A stretch of DNA of 64,000 nt. It comes from Runella aurantiaca. Lineage in GTDB: Bacteria > Bacteroidota > Bacteroidia > Cytophagales > Spirosomataceae. Numbering within the stretch: the first letter of the stretch is position 1; every line of letters starts with the position of its first letter. Location: positions 173,125 to 237,124 of the forward strand of contig NZ_QPIW01000009.1 in assembly GCF_003339505.1 (NCBI RefSeq). Reading direction: 5' to 3'. A model generated the notes under the pieces. The model saw only the letters and a program-made list of their open reading frames with translations, was not told the origin of the DNA and did no database searches. Both the position numbers and the translations under genes were made by a program. Below, in pieces: positions 53,926 to 63,874 of the stretch.

Positions 53926-56900
53926 ATGCGTTTTCGATCTCTACTGCTTTTTATAGCTCTTAGTGTGTTTACAGCCGCTTATTGTCAAACGCCTATACCC
54001 GGCAATAATTTCGGGTATACACAAGGTGGCTTTGGCGTTTCTGACGGTGGGGCGGCCACCTATCAAATTCCTTTTGTAATTCCTGCTGGTACTGCCGGGC
54101 TTCAACCTAAAATTGGTTTGAGTTATAGTAGTCAAGGTGGTAATAGCTTTGTGGGGCTTGGCTGGTCTTTGAGTGGCCTTTCAAGTATTACGCGCAGTTC
54201 CAAAACACGCGCCCAGGACGAAACGGCTGATGCTGCCCAACAAACTAAGGCTGTTTCTTTAGGAATTACCTACGATAAATCTGACCGATTTAGTTTGGAT
54301 GGAGAAAGATTAGTCTTAGCTCCAGAATCTGTCAATACAGCCATTGCGTTTGATGATAATTATGGTAACGATCAAACAGTTTACTATACGGAACAAAACA
54401 GTTTCAGCAAAGTAGTTCTTCATGAAAATAGCACGACTCAAAGTCCACAGTATTTCAGAGTTTGGACAAAATCAGGACTAATATTTGAGTACGGCAATAC
54501 CACCGATAGCCGAGTAGTTGACCCCACAAAAAATGTAGGTTACCAATGGCTTGTCAATAAAATTGAAGATAGAAAAGGGAATTATATGACCTTTTCTTAC
54601 ACTCAAAACGCTACCACAGGAGAAGTATATCCCAACGAAATCAATTATACAGGGAACGTAGCGGGGGGCTTATCCCCTTACAATAAAGTCAAATTTATAT
54701 GGGAAGACCGTCCCGACAAATCAAGTGTTTATGGCATTCGTTACCAACAAAAAAATACTTATCAAAAAAGGTTAAAATGTGTTCAGGTTTTCTACCAAAC
54801 CACACTGGTAAGGGAATATAAACTTTCTTATACTTTCAACCAATATTCTCTACTCACTCAAATTCAAGAATGTGATGGAAGTAGCCCCCAAATCTGTTTT
54901 GAACCCACCATTTTTGATTGGTCGAATATTGAACTAGGCTCAGGAACACCCATTGAAGTACCAACTATTCCCAACACCACACCCGAAAAAAGATTGTTTG
55001 GCGATTTCAATGGCGATGGATTGACTGACATTGCTACTTGGGATATTCCAGTAAATACGGCCGATGTATTAGTTCAATTTTACATCAATAATGGTTCTGC
55101 TGGATATACACTTTCATCAGTCATTAGAAGCACAACGAGCATTCCTCAGGGAGGAAGTAACTTACGTGTACAAACGGGAGAGGTAAACGGAGATAATATC
55201 AACGACATTATCGTTACTTGGCAACCAAGTACGGCAGGGGCAAATGATTGTTTGTTCATCGTTTCAAATCCTCCCACTCCAATTGCAGGGGAAGCTTATA
55301 CATATCCTTGTGTCTATTACACTAAACTTGTTACCATTGGGGGTACGCCTTGGAATGATTACATAATAGACATCAATCAAGATGGTATTTCAGATTTCAT
55401 TGATTTACAGACCGAAACCATTACAAACAAGCCGATTTTAGCGGGTGCGAGAATAGCCTTAAATCTTCCAACCAACAATGCAACGCAACAATCCTTTTAC
55501 GGAATGGTAGTACAGCCCGATTTAAACAATAGCGGCTACAACCTTGGGTGGTCAAGTACAACCGAACCGGAAGAATTATTTGACGATGTAAACAATGATG
55601 GACTAACTGATATTTTTATTTACGATAAAACAACAGGCGACAATGTCGTAATTTATGCGGAATCGTTTAGAAATTTTGCCGATGCCGCCAATCGTAAAAA
55701 TCAGTTTAGAGGACGTTTCCGTTCGAGTCAGCGGCAATCTCTCCAAACCTCTTGGATAGCAGGTGCAACGAATAAAATCAATTTGGTTGATTTGAATAGT
55801 GATGATTTGCCAGATGTTTTGGTGGTAAAACCTTCTACAAATCAAGTTGTTATCATTCCGAATAAGGGAGATAAAAGTTTTGAAAGTGCCGTCAATCACA
55901 AAACCACGACAGTGTCAATCATTAGCACGTTTCCCAACGTCTTTCTGAATGATTTTAATGCTGATGGTCTGATTGACATAACCTTTTATGAGACGGTTAA
56001 TGGCACAAATAGAACCTATTTGAATAAAGGCGAGTTTGATTTCAATTTTACTTTACCCCTTGCTGATGTAATTCCTACGTTCCGATTTAAAGATATAGGT
56101 GCAAACCCCCAACCTTTAATCGGCAATTTTCTAAAAGGCTCGCACAGTGATATGCTTTACTACAATGCCATCAATAATAAATGGTTTGTGCAACGCATGA
56201 GACAAAGCCAAGGCTTTACCCTCAAAAAAATTACGAATGGTGCAGGTTTAGTCACTGAAATCCTTTACGATAATTTACTCAATTCGACACTTTATGAGAA
56301 AGCCGGACAGGTAACTTTTCCTAACGTAGATATTCAATCGCCCTTGTATGTGGTTTCCAAAATCAAAACCATTACGACAATGGGCGATGAAACTGCAAAA
56401 AGATACCGCTACTGTGGGGCAACTATCAACGTAGAAGGCAGAGGATTTAGAGGTTTTACCAAAATCATCGAAACTGATACGATAACCGGTATTTATGATG
56501 CTCGCTATTACAGACAGGGCGATGACCAATGGAAATATACGGGTGAAACACTGATAAAAACCGAGCGTTTCTATCAAAATGATGTACTCATTGCAAGAAC
56601 CGCCCATAATCCTGTTCTGATTGGCTATCCAACAGTAAACCCAACGAGTTTTCATGCTTATGCCAAAGAGGAAGTAGTTGAAGATTTTGTAAAGAACCAA
56701 ACTCGCCAAACGCGCAAACTCAATGATGCCTACGGGAATCCTACTTACATTGTGGCAGAGTACGGACAAGGCATCAAGGATTCAACAGTCAATGTCTATA
56801 CCGACAATACGGCATTATGGTTGTTGGGACGGCTCACCCAAGCCACCGTTCATAAAATTGCGCCAAATCTTACTGCGGAGGTTCGTCAGGCGGTTTTTGA

Positions 56901-59900
56901 ATACGATGCAACAACAGGCTTGTTGACCAAAGAAACCTCCGATGCTAATCTGGCCGCCGATAAACGGGTAACAAAGACCTACACCTATGATACGTTCGGT
57001 AACATTACCCAAAGTACGACCAATGCCTGGACTGAGTCAGCGTTCCAAAACAGAACCATCCAAACCACGTTTGATGCCCTGACCAAACGCTTTATCGTAC
57101 AAACGACCAACGCGCTGGGGCATACGGCCACCGCTACCTACGAACAAAAATTTGGACTGCCCTTAACCCAAACCGATGCCAATGGCCTAACCACCACTTT
57201 TGAATACGATGGTTTTTCGCGAGCCTCGAAGCAAACAATGCCGGATGGGACATGGACAGCTACCGCTTACCGAAAAGCGAGTGCGACAAATTTCCAAAGC
57301 CCAACGGAAGCAGTTTTCCTGACTTATACTCAAAACAGCATTGGGCAAGTTTCCATTGCGCATTTTGATTCGTATAATCGGGGAGTGCAGACCAAAAGCA
57401 AAGGGTTTGACGGGCGTTGGGTCATTGCCGATCATACCTTCAGTCGAGTCACCTCGCCCGATTTACGAGAAATCATCAAAGACGGATTTCCTTATTACGA
57501 AGGAGAAACATCTACCGGTTTTACCCAAAAAGAATTAGATAGATTAGGCAGAGTGGTAGCCTTGCGAGAAACAAAAATGGGTGGGATGAGATCGGCTACT
57601 TCTGAGTATGGCGGGCAGATTATGGAGTTCTACAATTTCAAAAATCAAAAGAAAACCGACGTTGAAGACATCAAAGACCGCATTGTAGAAAGCCGCTGGA
57701 ATGATGGGAACAATGTCTTTTTTACGTATGATGTTGCCGATAGATTATTAACAATTAAAGATTTCAGAGGCAATACCACAACCAACGAATACGATGCAAG
57801 GGGTTTTAAAATCAAAATGATTGACCCCGACATGGGGACTTATCTATACGAATACAACGGTTTTGGCGAATTGACCAAACAAACCTATCCCAATGGCAAT
57901 GTCGTTACGATGACGTACGATATTTTGGGACGTATGTTGACGCGTGTGGATGTAGATGGCACGACTACCAATACCTACGATACCGGCAACAAGGGCATTG
58001 GAAAGCTGATTGCGGTCAGCAGCTATGTTTCCTCTCATACATTCTTGTACGATAATTTGGGGCGAAAGAATCAGGAAACCGTTACAGTAAACGGTCAGAC
58101 GTACACCACTTCAAACACGTACGATGCGCAGGGAAGACCCAATACGTTGAGTTATCCGGCTACAGGCTTGGTATTGAAGAATGTCTATAATGCGTACGGG
58201 TATTTGTCGGAATTAAGAAACAACGCCGATAACAGCCTTTTTTGGCGGCTCAATACCATGGATGCCAAAGGCAATATTTTGTTGCAGGAATTTGGCAACG
58301 GCGTGAGAACCGAACAGCAATTTGAAGCTGCTACGCAATACCTGCAATCCATCCGCTCTTATTTCAACGCCACTACCTTACAGCATTTTACCTATCAATT
58401 CAACGACTTGGCGCACCTGACCCAACGGCGGGATGAGAAACGAAACAAAACCGAATCGTTTGAGTACGACGGCACCAACCGCTTGATAGAGACAAAAATT
58501 GATAACGTAACCGCTACGATGCTCGCCTATGATGAACTCGGGAACATCACCTACAAATCAGACGTGGGTTATTACGAATACGGCGGGGTAAACAACGGCC
58601 CGCACCGATTGCTGAATGTGCGTACCAACAACGCCAATGTGCAGTGTTCCTTTACGCTCAATATCAATACGGTATATACCTCATTCAATAAAGTAAAAGT
58701 AATTTCCAACGATACCGCACGGGTAGAGGTGTTTTACGGTCCCGATCAGCAACGTATCATGCAGAAAATGTACGTGCGTGATCAGCTAACCCGTACCAAA
58801 CTCTACATCGGGGGCATTACTGAGATAGAAACCTTTAGCAATGGCAAAACCAAAACCACCCATTTTATTGGCGGGATTGGTATGCAGGTTGTTGAAATAC
58901 AGGGAGCCACCACCACTACTACCCTAAAATATTACCTCAAAGACCACTTAGGGTCCAATACGGGTTTTACGGGAGCAGGGGGAGTATTGCTCGAAGAAAT
59001 GAGTTTTGACGCTTGGGGCCAACGACGAAATGCCGATTGGACACCGCTTACAACGGCTTACAACGGTAGCCACGAAAGAGGCTTTACCAATCATGAGCAT
59101 TACGACCTCTTTGCTATGATTGACATGAACGGGCGGGTGTATGATGCAGTCTTAGGTCGTTTCTTACAGCCCGATCCTTTTGTGCAGGATATGACTGATT
59201 TACAGGACTTAAATCGGTATAGCTACGTTGGAAATAACCCGCTGAGCTATACGGATCCAAGTGGTTACTTCTTTAAGAAGATTTTTAAAGCGATTAAGGC
59301 GGTCGTAAATTTTGTAAAAGAGAACTGGAAGCCATTGTTAACTATTGCCGTGGCAATCGCTGTAACTTATATTACAGGAGGAATTGGTGCTACCTCTTGG
59401 ATTGTAGCTGCTAAATCAGGGGCCGCCGCAGGATTTGCTTCAAATGTCACAGGAACATTACTCAATGGTGGTGGGCTTGGAGACGCCTTAAAATCGGGGT
59501 TTAGAGGTGCGATAATTGGCGCTGTTAGTGCCGGATTAACCTATGGAGTTGGGCAATGGGCAGGTGAACTAGCCAAGAGCCCCACGGCATATGAATATGC
59601 TCGTTATTATGGTATCAAAGTTTTAGGACATGGGACAGTTCAAGGGCTTATGGCAGAGGTCAGAGGTGGCAGTTTTGGAAATGGGTTTATTACGGGGGCT
59701 GTTTCCGGAGGAACAGAAGATTTTATAGGTGATAATTTTACAAGTTTTGGGAGCAAGGTTACTGCTGCGGCAACTGTTGGCGGGGTAACCTCTGAATTAG
59801 CTGGTGGAAATTTTCAAAATGGGGCTATGACTGGAGCGTTTGTGATGATGTTTAACAAACTTTCTGAAGATCAAATGATGGCTATGGTATATCGGGATGC

Positions 59901-60270
59901 TATTGAGCCAGTATATCCTGAATTATTTTTCTTGCCAGGCCCTAGAGTGCTGAGATTTCTTGCACAGAATGCCCAGACTTTGTACAATTATTTTTCGGGA
60001 AACACTTTATATAAAACTCCGGAAGATTTAGTCCAAGCAGCGCAGCCATTTAGACGTTTAACAGATCCAAATAAATTTGAATCCTCTATTAATGGAAATG
60101 CTCAACAAATTTATTCCAATTTGACAAGCAATGGCCAGCAACTCAGTAGCGGAGCTACAAGGTTTCCCAATGGTACCACTACGACACTGTACAACTCGTC
60201 TAATAGTGGTGCTGCTACTATTCAAGTGCAAACAGGGCCTACTATATATAAGATAAGAGTAGTTCCTTAG
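53926..60270 (+). CDS. giant secreted SpvB/RHS-repeat protein with variable C-terminus
   Basis: A 2114-residue exported protein. It has a signal peptide (1-20), an SpvB-type N-terminal domain (about 30-340; [42 protein letters not shown]), six FG-GAP/VCBS-like Ca-binding blocks (about 358, 418, 481, 551, 621, 675, each like [10 protein letters not shown]), a TcdB middle-type part, then RHS/YD repeats (about 980-1740) and the RHS core [30 protein letters not shown] (1743-1782). The last 330 residues are Gly-rich hydrophobic repeats ([20 protein letters not shown]) and a small terminal domain with [14 protein letters not shown] and [8 protein letters not shown]. RHS proteins of this layout carry toxin tips. 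No immunity-type gene follows. Confidence 0.88.
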   Translation: [2114 protein letters not shown]

Positions 60271-60315
60271 TGTATAGTTTTATGCATTAAAACGTCTCAC
60301 TTCAAATAACCCAAT

Positions 60316-61146
60316 ATGTTTAGTCTTTGGAGGTATTTTGTAATTGGCATATTGTTAATTAGTAAGGTGGCTCTTGCCCAAACCACCACTGTACTAACCT
60401 ACGATGCCAACGGCAATCGTATCAGTAAGCAGATAAAAGGCAGTAGCCCGTACCCAACGGTAACGGCAAGCCCAGAAGCGGTAGCGCCAAGTCAGCCAAG
60501 TACGCTTTTGGCTTCGGGCTGTACGGGTGGGAGTATTCAGTGGCAACCCCTTAATCAAGCGGGTAGTCAAATTGTCGTAAATCCTGCTGCAACTACCCAA
60601 TATACTGCCCAATGTGTGGTGCAAGGCTGTGCCAACAATGGTTTTGCCAAACAGACCGTTACGGTTATTAATTGCCCTACGGTATCGCTTACCGTAACGG
60701 CCAATCCTACCTTGGTCAAGTATGGGCAGTCGGTTAATCTGTTCGCTTCCGGATGCAACAATGGCACGGTGTCTTGGTCATCAGGAAATGTGGGTTCTCC
60801 AACCATAACATCCATTTATGGTGCAGCCACTATTTTTACGGCCACTTGCAAGTCCCTGTATTGTCCCGATTTGGGTACTGGCACAGTCGTCGTAGGTGGG
60901 CAAACAGGCTGCCTCCCTGGTGATGTACTCATCACGAAACAAAACGGAGCTTGGAGCGATGCTAGTACTTGGGTTTGCGGTAGAATGCCTACAAGCAGCG
61001 ATATTGTTTACATCAGCCATCAAGTAACGCTGTACGTCAACGCCAGCGGTACTGGAACGTCTGGGTATGCTAAATTCATCATTCAAGGCAGAGATGGTAC
61101 GTTGATTTATGACAATCTCAGCAAAATAATCATCCCTCAAAATTAA
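60316..61146 (+). CDS. secreted protein with a YD-like unit and two Ig-like domains
   Basis: A 276-residue exported protein (signal peptide 1-21, ending ALAQ). It opens with TTTVLTYDANGNRISKQIKG, one YD/RHS unit, then two Ig-like domains with paired Cys (TVTASPEAVAPSQPSTLLASGCTGGSIQWQP and LTVTANPTLVKYGQSVNLFASGCNNGTVSWSSG) and a beta-rich end QNGAWSDASTWVCGRMPTSSDIVYISH. It lies 45 bases after the giant RHS gene and eight before the LamG gene, so they are one operon and probably one surface machinery. Function is not known. Confidence 0.75.
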   Translation: MFSLWRYFVIGILLISKVALAQTTTVLTYDANGNRISKQIKGSSPYPTVTASPEAVAPSQPSTLLASGCTGGSIQWQPLNQAGSQIVVNPAATTQYTAQCVVQGCANNGFAKQTVTVINCPTVSLTVTANPTLVKYGQSVNLFASGCNNGTVSWSSGNVGSPTITSIYGAATIFTATCKSLYCPDLGTGTVVVGGQTGCLPGDVLITKQNGAWSDASTWVCGRMPTSSDIVYISHQVTLYVNASGTGTSGYAKFIIQGRDGTLIYDNLSKIIIPQN

Positions 61147-61153
61147 CAAGACC

Positions 61154-62788
61154 ATGGAACAGTTAACCAAAACCTTCGCTGCCATATTAGTGATTTCCAC
61201 GCTCACTACCTTGTTTGCTTTCTCCCAAGCCCCCACTAATGGTTTAGTAGCCTACTACCCTTTCAATGACAATGCCATCGATGCCAGTGGTAACAACCGC
61301 GATGGTGGCATTGTTGCAGGAGGTTATGCAGGCGTAATCCCAACCACCGACCGTTTCGGAGTTGCCAATCGTGCTTATGCTTTTAACGGGCTTGGTGGAC
61401 ATATAACTGTTTCTAATTGGAATATTTTAGCTGGAAATGCACCAAGAACTATGATGCTTTGGTTTAAAACATCAGTATCTACTACTAGTAGTAATTTTCA
61501 ATCTATTTTATCCTGGGGAGGTTGGTTGTCAGATGCTTTTTCACGCATTGTAATACGTAAAGGAGGTTCAGGGATTTTAGGCTTCGATGAGAGTAACGCA
61601 AATCAGTTATTTGTTCGAAACCAATTCCAGTATTATGACAATCAATGGCATTTGATTGCAGTTACTTTTGATGGTAGTACTCTTAATTTATATTTAGATG
61701 GAGTTTCCCTGCAAAATAAAACTACCACACTCAATACTTCTTCAAACTCATTCAATTATCCTTCAAATTTAATTATTGGAAGTGATGAGAGTAATGGTTT
61801 TTTCACTGGATCATTAGATGATGTGAGAATTTATAATCGAGCTTTAACCGCAAATGAGGTCCAACAAACCTATGTTGTAGAAGCCCCTACTACCTCCACA
61901 GCAGAGATAATCAAATTGGGGGCAGATAGGTTTATTCATACTGCTGGTACAGATAACACTTTTGTGGGTCTGCGAGCAGGCGGATTTGGAAATAGCATTG
62001 GTAGTACGTTTGTTGGTAAAAATACGGGTATAAATAATATAGGGTCTCATAATGCTTTTTATGGCTTAAACGCTGGTAGTTTAAACACAACAGGTGGGAA
62101 AAATACTTTTTTGGGGAAAGGAACGGGAGAATTTAATACTGCTGGTTCTGAAAATGTTTTCAATGGATTTGAAGCTGGCAAATTAAACACAACAGGGTCA
62201 TTTAATTTATATATCGGTAGCAGTGCCAACGGTTTTGGCGCTAACGCCGCATCCTTGCAAAGGGCGGCGGCGGTTGGCTACAATGCACGCGTTTCTATCA
62301 ATGACGCCATCGTTTTGGGCGATTTTCAGAATAACAATGTGAAAGTAGGCATTGGTGTCCATGACCCACAGCATAGATTAGACGTGAAAGGCGTTATTAA
62401 TATGCGTGCAGCACTTAATAGCCCCGGCCTTAAAATCAACGGACGGGATTTCTTAGGGTTAGATGAGCAAGGCGAGTTTATTGTTTCCAATTTCAAAATG
62501 AAATACCAATCCGAAAACCAATGGGCTGATCGGGTTTTTAAGAAAGGATATATATTGATGCCTTTGGCACAGTTAGATGAATACATTCAGGAGCATGGGC
62601 ATCTGCCGGGGATTCCCACGGCAAGCGAAGCGGTTGACCAAGGCGTAAGCACCCAAGAGATAACAGCAAAATTACTGGAAAAAGTAGAGGAGTTGACGCG
62701 TTATGTGATTGAGCTTAAAAAGGAGAACGAAAGCTTGAAAAAAGACTATCAGGAAGTGCTCAAACGGCTTCCTGCGGGTAATAAGTAA
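61154..62788 (+). CDS. secreted LamG-domain protein with tail-fibre-like C-terminus
   Basis: A 544-residue exported protein (signal peptide, about 1-25). A LamG/concanavalin-like domain follows (about 28-240: GLVAYYPFNDNAIDASGNNRDG, NQWHLIAVTFDGSTLNLYLDGVSLQ, GSLDDVRIYNRALTANEV). Residues about 255-400 are Gly/Asn/Thr-rich repeats (TGINNIGSHNAFYGLNAGSLNTTGGKNTFLGKGTG), and the last 90 residues are Bacteroidota tail-fibre-like: YILMPLAQLDEYIQEHGHLPGIPTASEAVDQGVSTQEITAKLLEKVEELTRYVIELKKENESLKKD, with a coiled coil. It would bind glycan or other polymers at the cell surface. It is the last gene of the RHS operon. Confidence 0.8.
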   Translation: MEQLTKTFAAILVISTLTTLFAFSQAPTNGLVAYYPFNDNAIDASGNNRDGGIVAGGYAGVIPTTDRFGVANRAYAFNGLGGHITVSNWNILAGNAPRTMMLWFKTSVSTTSSNFQSILSWGGWLSDAFSRIVIRKGGSGILGFDESNANQLFVRNQFQYYDNQWHLIAVTFDGSTLNLYLDGVSLQNKTTTLNTSSNSFNYPSNLIIGSDESNGFFTGSLDDVRIYNRALTANEVQQTYVVEAPTTSTAEIIKLGADRFIHTAGTDNTFVGLRAGGFGNSIGSTFVGKNTGINNIGSHNAFYGLNAGSLNTTGGKNTFLGKGTGEFNTAGSENVFNGFEAGKLNTTGSFNLYIGSSANGFGANAASLQRAAAVGYNARVSINDAIVLGDFQNNNVKVGIGVHDPQHRLDVKGVINMRAALNSPGLKINGRDFLGLDEQGEFIVSNFKMKYQSENQWADRVFKKGYILMPLAQLDEYIQEHGHLPGIPTASEAVDQGVSTQEITAKLLEKVEELTRYVIELKKENESLKKDYQEVLKRLPAGNK

Positions 62789-62831
62789 TGTCAGTAGCAC
62801 TAAAAATATGATTTTTAATTTCTTAAAAATC

Positions 62832-62854
62832 GCTTAAAATAGGGTATTTTAAGC
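62832..62854. promoter_or_regulatory. inverted repeat overlapping the promoter of the RHH-membrane gene
   Basis: GCTTAAAAT and ATTTTAAGC are a perfect nine-base inverted repeat around AGGGT, placed directly before the -7 box at 62856. It is a good operator for auto-control by the protein at 62888. Confidence 0.5.
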
Positions 62855-62855
62855 C

Positions 62856-62863
62856 TATATTTG
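62856..62863 (+). promoter_or_regulatory. -7 box of the RHH-membrane gene
   Basis: TATATTTG matches TANNTTTG, 25 bases before the ATG at 62888. Confidence 0.55.
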
Positions 62864-62887
62864 TTCTTCATATTAACGGCAAAAACA

Positions 62888-63493
62888 ATGAAGAACCAAA
62901 CAATCAACTTCCGGGTGGATGAAACCACCAAATTACACCTTAAAGAAATTGCGGAGGAGTTAAACTTCTCTGAAAGCGAGTTTATCCGCAAAGCCATTTT
63001 AAGTTTCAGGGAATTAACAAACCAGGCACAGGGTGCAGTACTGGACAAAGAGAAAATTCAGGAATTGGAAGGCCAAATCAAGCGCTTTAGTTATGTGTTG
63101 GACACCTATGAAAAAAATGAAGCCTTCAACTCACTTTTTCAAAAGTACAGGGGGCATACGTTAGAAGGTATAAAAATCAATTACAAGTCTGACCTAATAG
63201 AATTGTTGGCTAAAAGGGCTACGGTAGAGGTTATGGAAGACAATGCAGATGAAGCAACATTTTCGCTGTCACCAGTAACGCTACGGGCCCAATTAACACC
63301 CGAAACAGTAGAGGAACCTGTGACATGGCAAGATATATTCAACGGTCTAAAACGTAATTGGGTTTGGTTGGCTGGATTAGGCATTGCCTTGATAGTCTTT
63401 TTATACTGGCGATGGACAGCGACAATGAAAATGCGCCCTAAAATCGTGCAGTTTACACCTTCTAAAACAGAAGAAACCAAGCTTGCGGCCTAG
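62888..63493 (+). CDS. ribbon-helix-helix protein with C-terminal membrane helix
   Basis: A 201-residue protein from the ATG at 62888 (MKNQTINFRVDETTKLHL); the longer frame from 62861 runs through the promoter. The N-terminal 45 residues (INFRVDETTKLHLKEIAEELNFSESEFIRKAILSF) are a CopG/Arc-like ribbon-helix-helix, a DNA-binding dimer domain. A helical middle part follows, then NGLKRNWVWLAGLGIALIVFLYWRWTATMK, one strong transmembrane helix near residue 170, and a polar tail. A DNA-binding domain tethered to the membrane is unusual. It may regulate its own promoter through the palindrome at 62832. Confidence 0.75.
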   Translation: MKNQTINFRVDETTKLHLKEIAEELNFSESEFIRKAILSFRELTNQAQGAVLDKEKIQELEGQIKRFSYVLDTYEKNEAFNSLFQKYRGHTLEGIKINYKSDLIELLAKRATVEVMEDNADEATFSLSPVTLRAQLTPETVEEPVTWQDIFNGLKRNWVWLAGLGIALIVFLYWRWTATMKMRPKIVQFTPSKTEETKLAA

Positions 63494-63560
63494 TGTAGTT
63501 ACAAATGTACTTACGTTTTCGGTTGTCAGCCAAAGTAGTAAGATATATGTTATGTTTACT

Positions 63561-63598
63561 CAAAAACCCACATTACAGGCTTGTAACGTGGGTTTTTG
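63561..63598 (+). terminator. terminator of the RHH-membrane gene
   Basis: AAAAACCCACATTACA and TGTAACGTGGGTTTTT pair with one mismatch and end in five T bases, about 70 bases after the stop. Confidence 0.85.
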
Positions 63599-63710
63599 AA
63601 TTTAGACGATTAGGTAACCTTTTATTTCAACCGTTCAAAAGAGGATGTATATACAAGTGTATGTACAGTTTGTATGTACAAAATGTTGAAAACTCGTATT
63701 GGTTGTAGGT

Positions 63711-63874
63711 GCTTTGTTGCATGGATATTAAATGGTCGTAAAGTACAATTAAAAATACAATTTGTACAATATTAAAAAGAGTCAAATCTCCAGAAATAGG
63801 CTAAATTGATTGAAAAAAACTCGGTTTCTGTATAGGTTTTTACATTAATCTATGCTAAATGCGAACCATGCAAC
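63711..63874. mobile_element. MITE-like element, copy 2, truncated by the IS3 element
   Basis: The left end GCTTTGTTGCAT matches 12 of 13 bases of the copy at 47129, but in reverse orientation relative to it; the internal sequence, read on the minus strand (GATTAATGTAAAAACCTATACA, and TATTGTACAAATTG), is the same element. At the right the terminal repeat stops after ATGCAAC, where the sequence turns to TGTCCTCATTCC. Confidence 0.65.
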
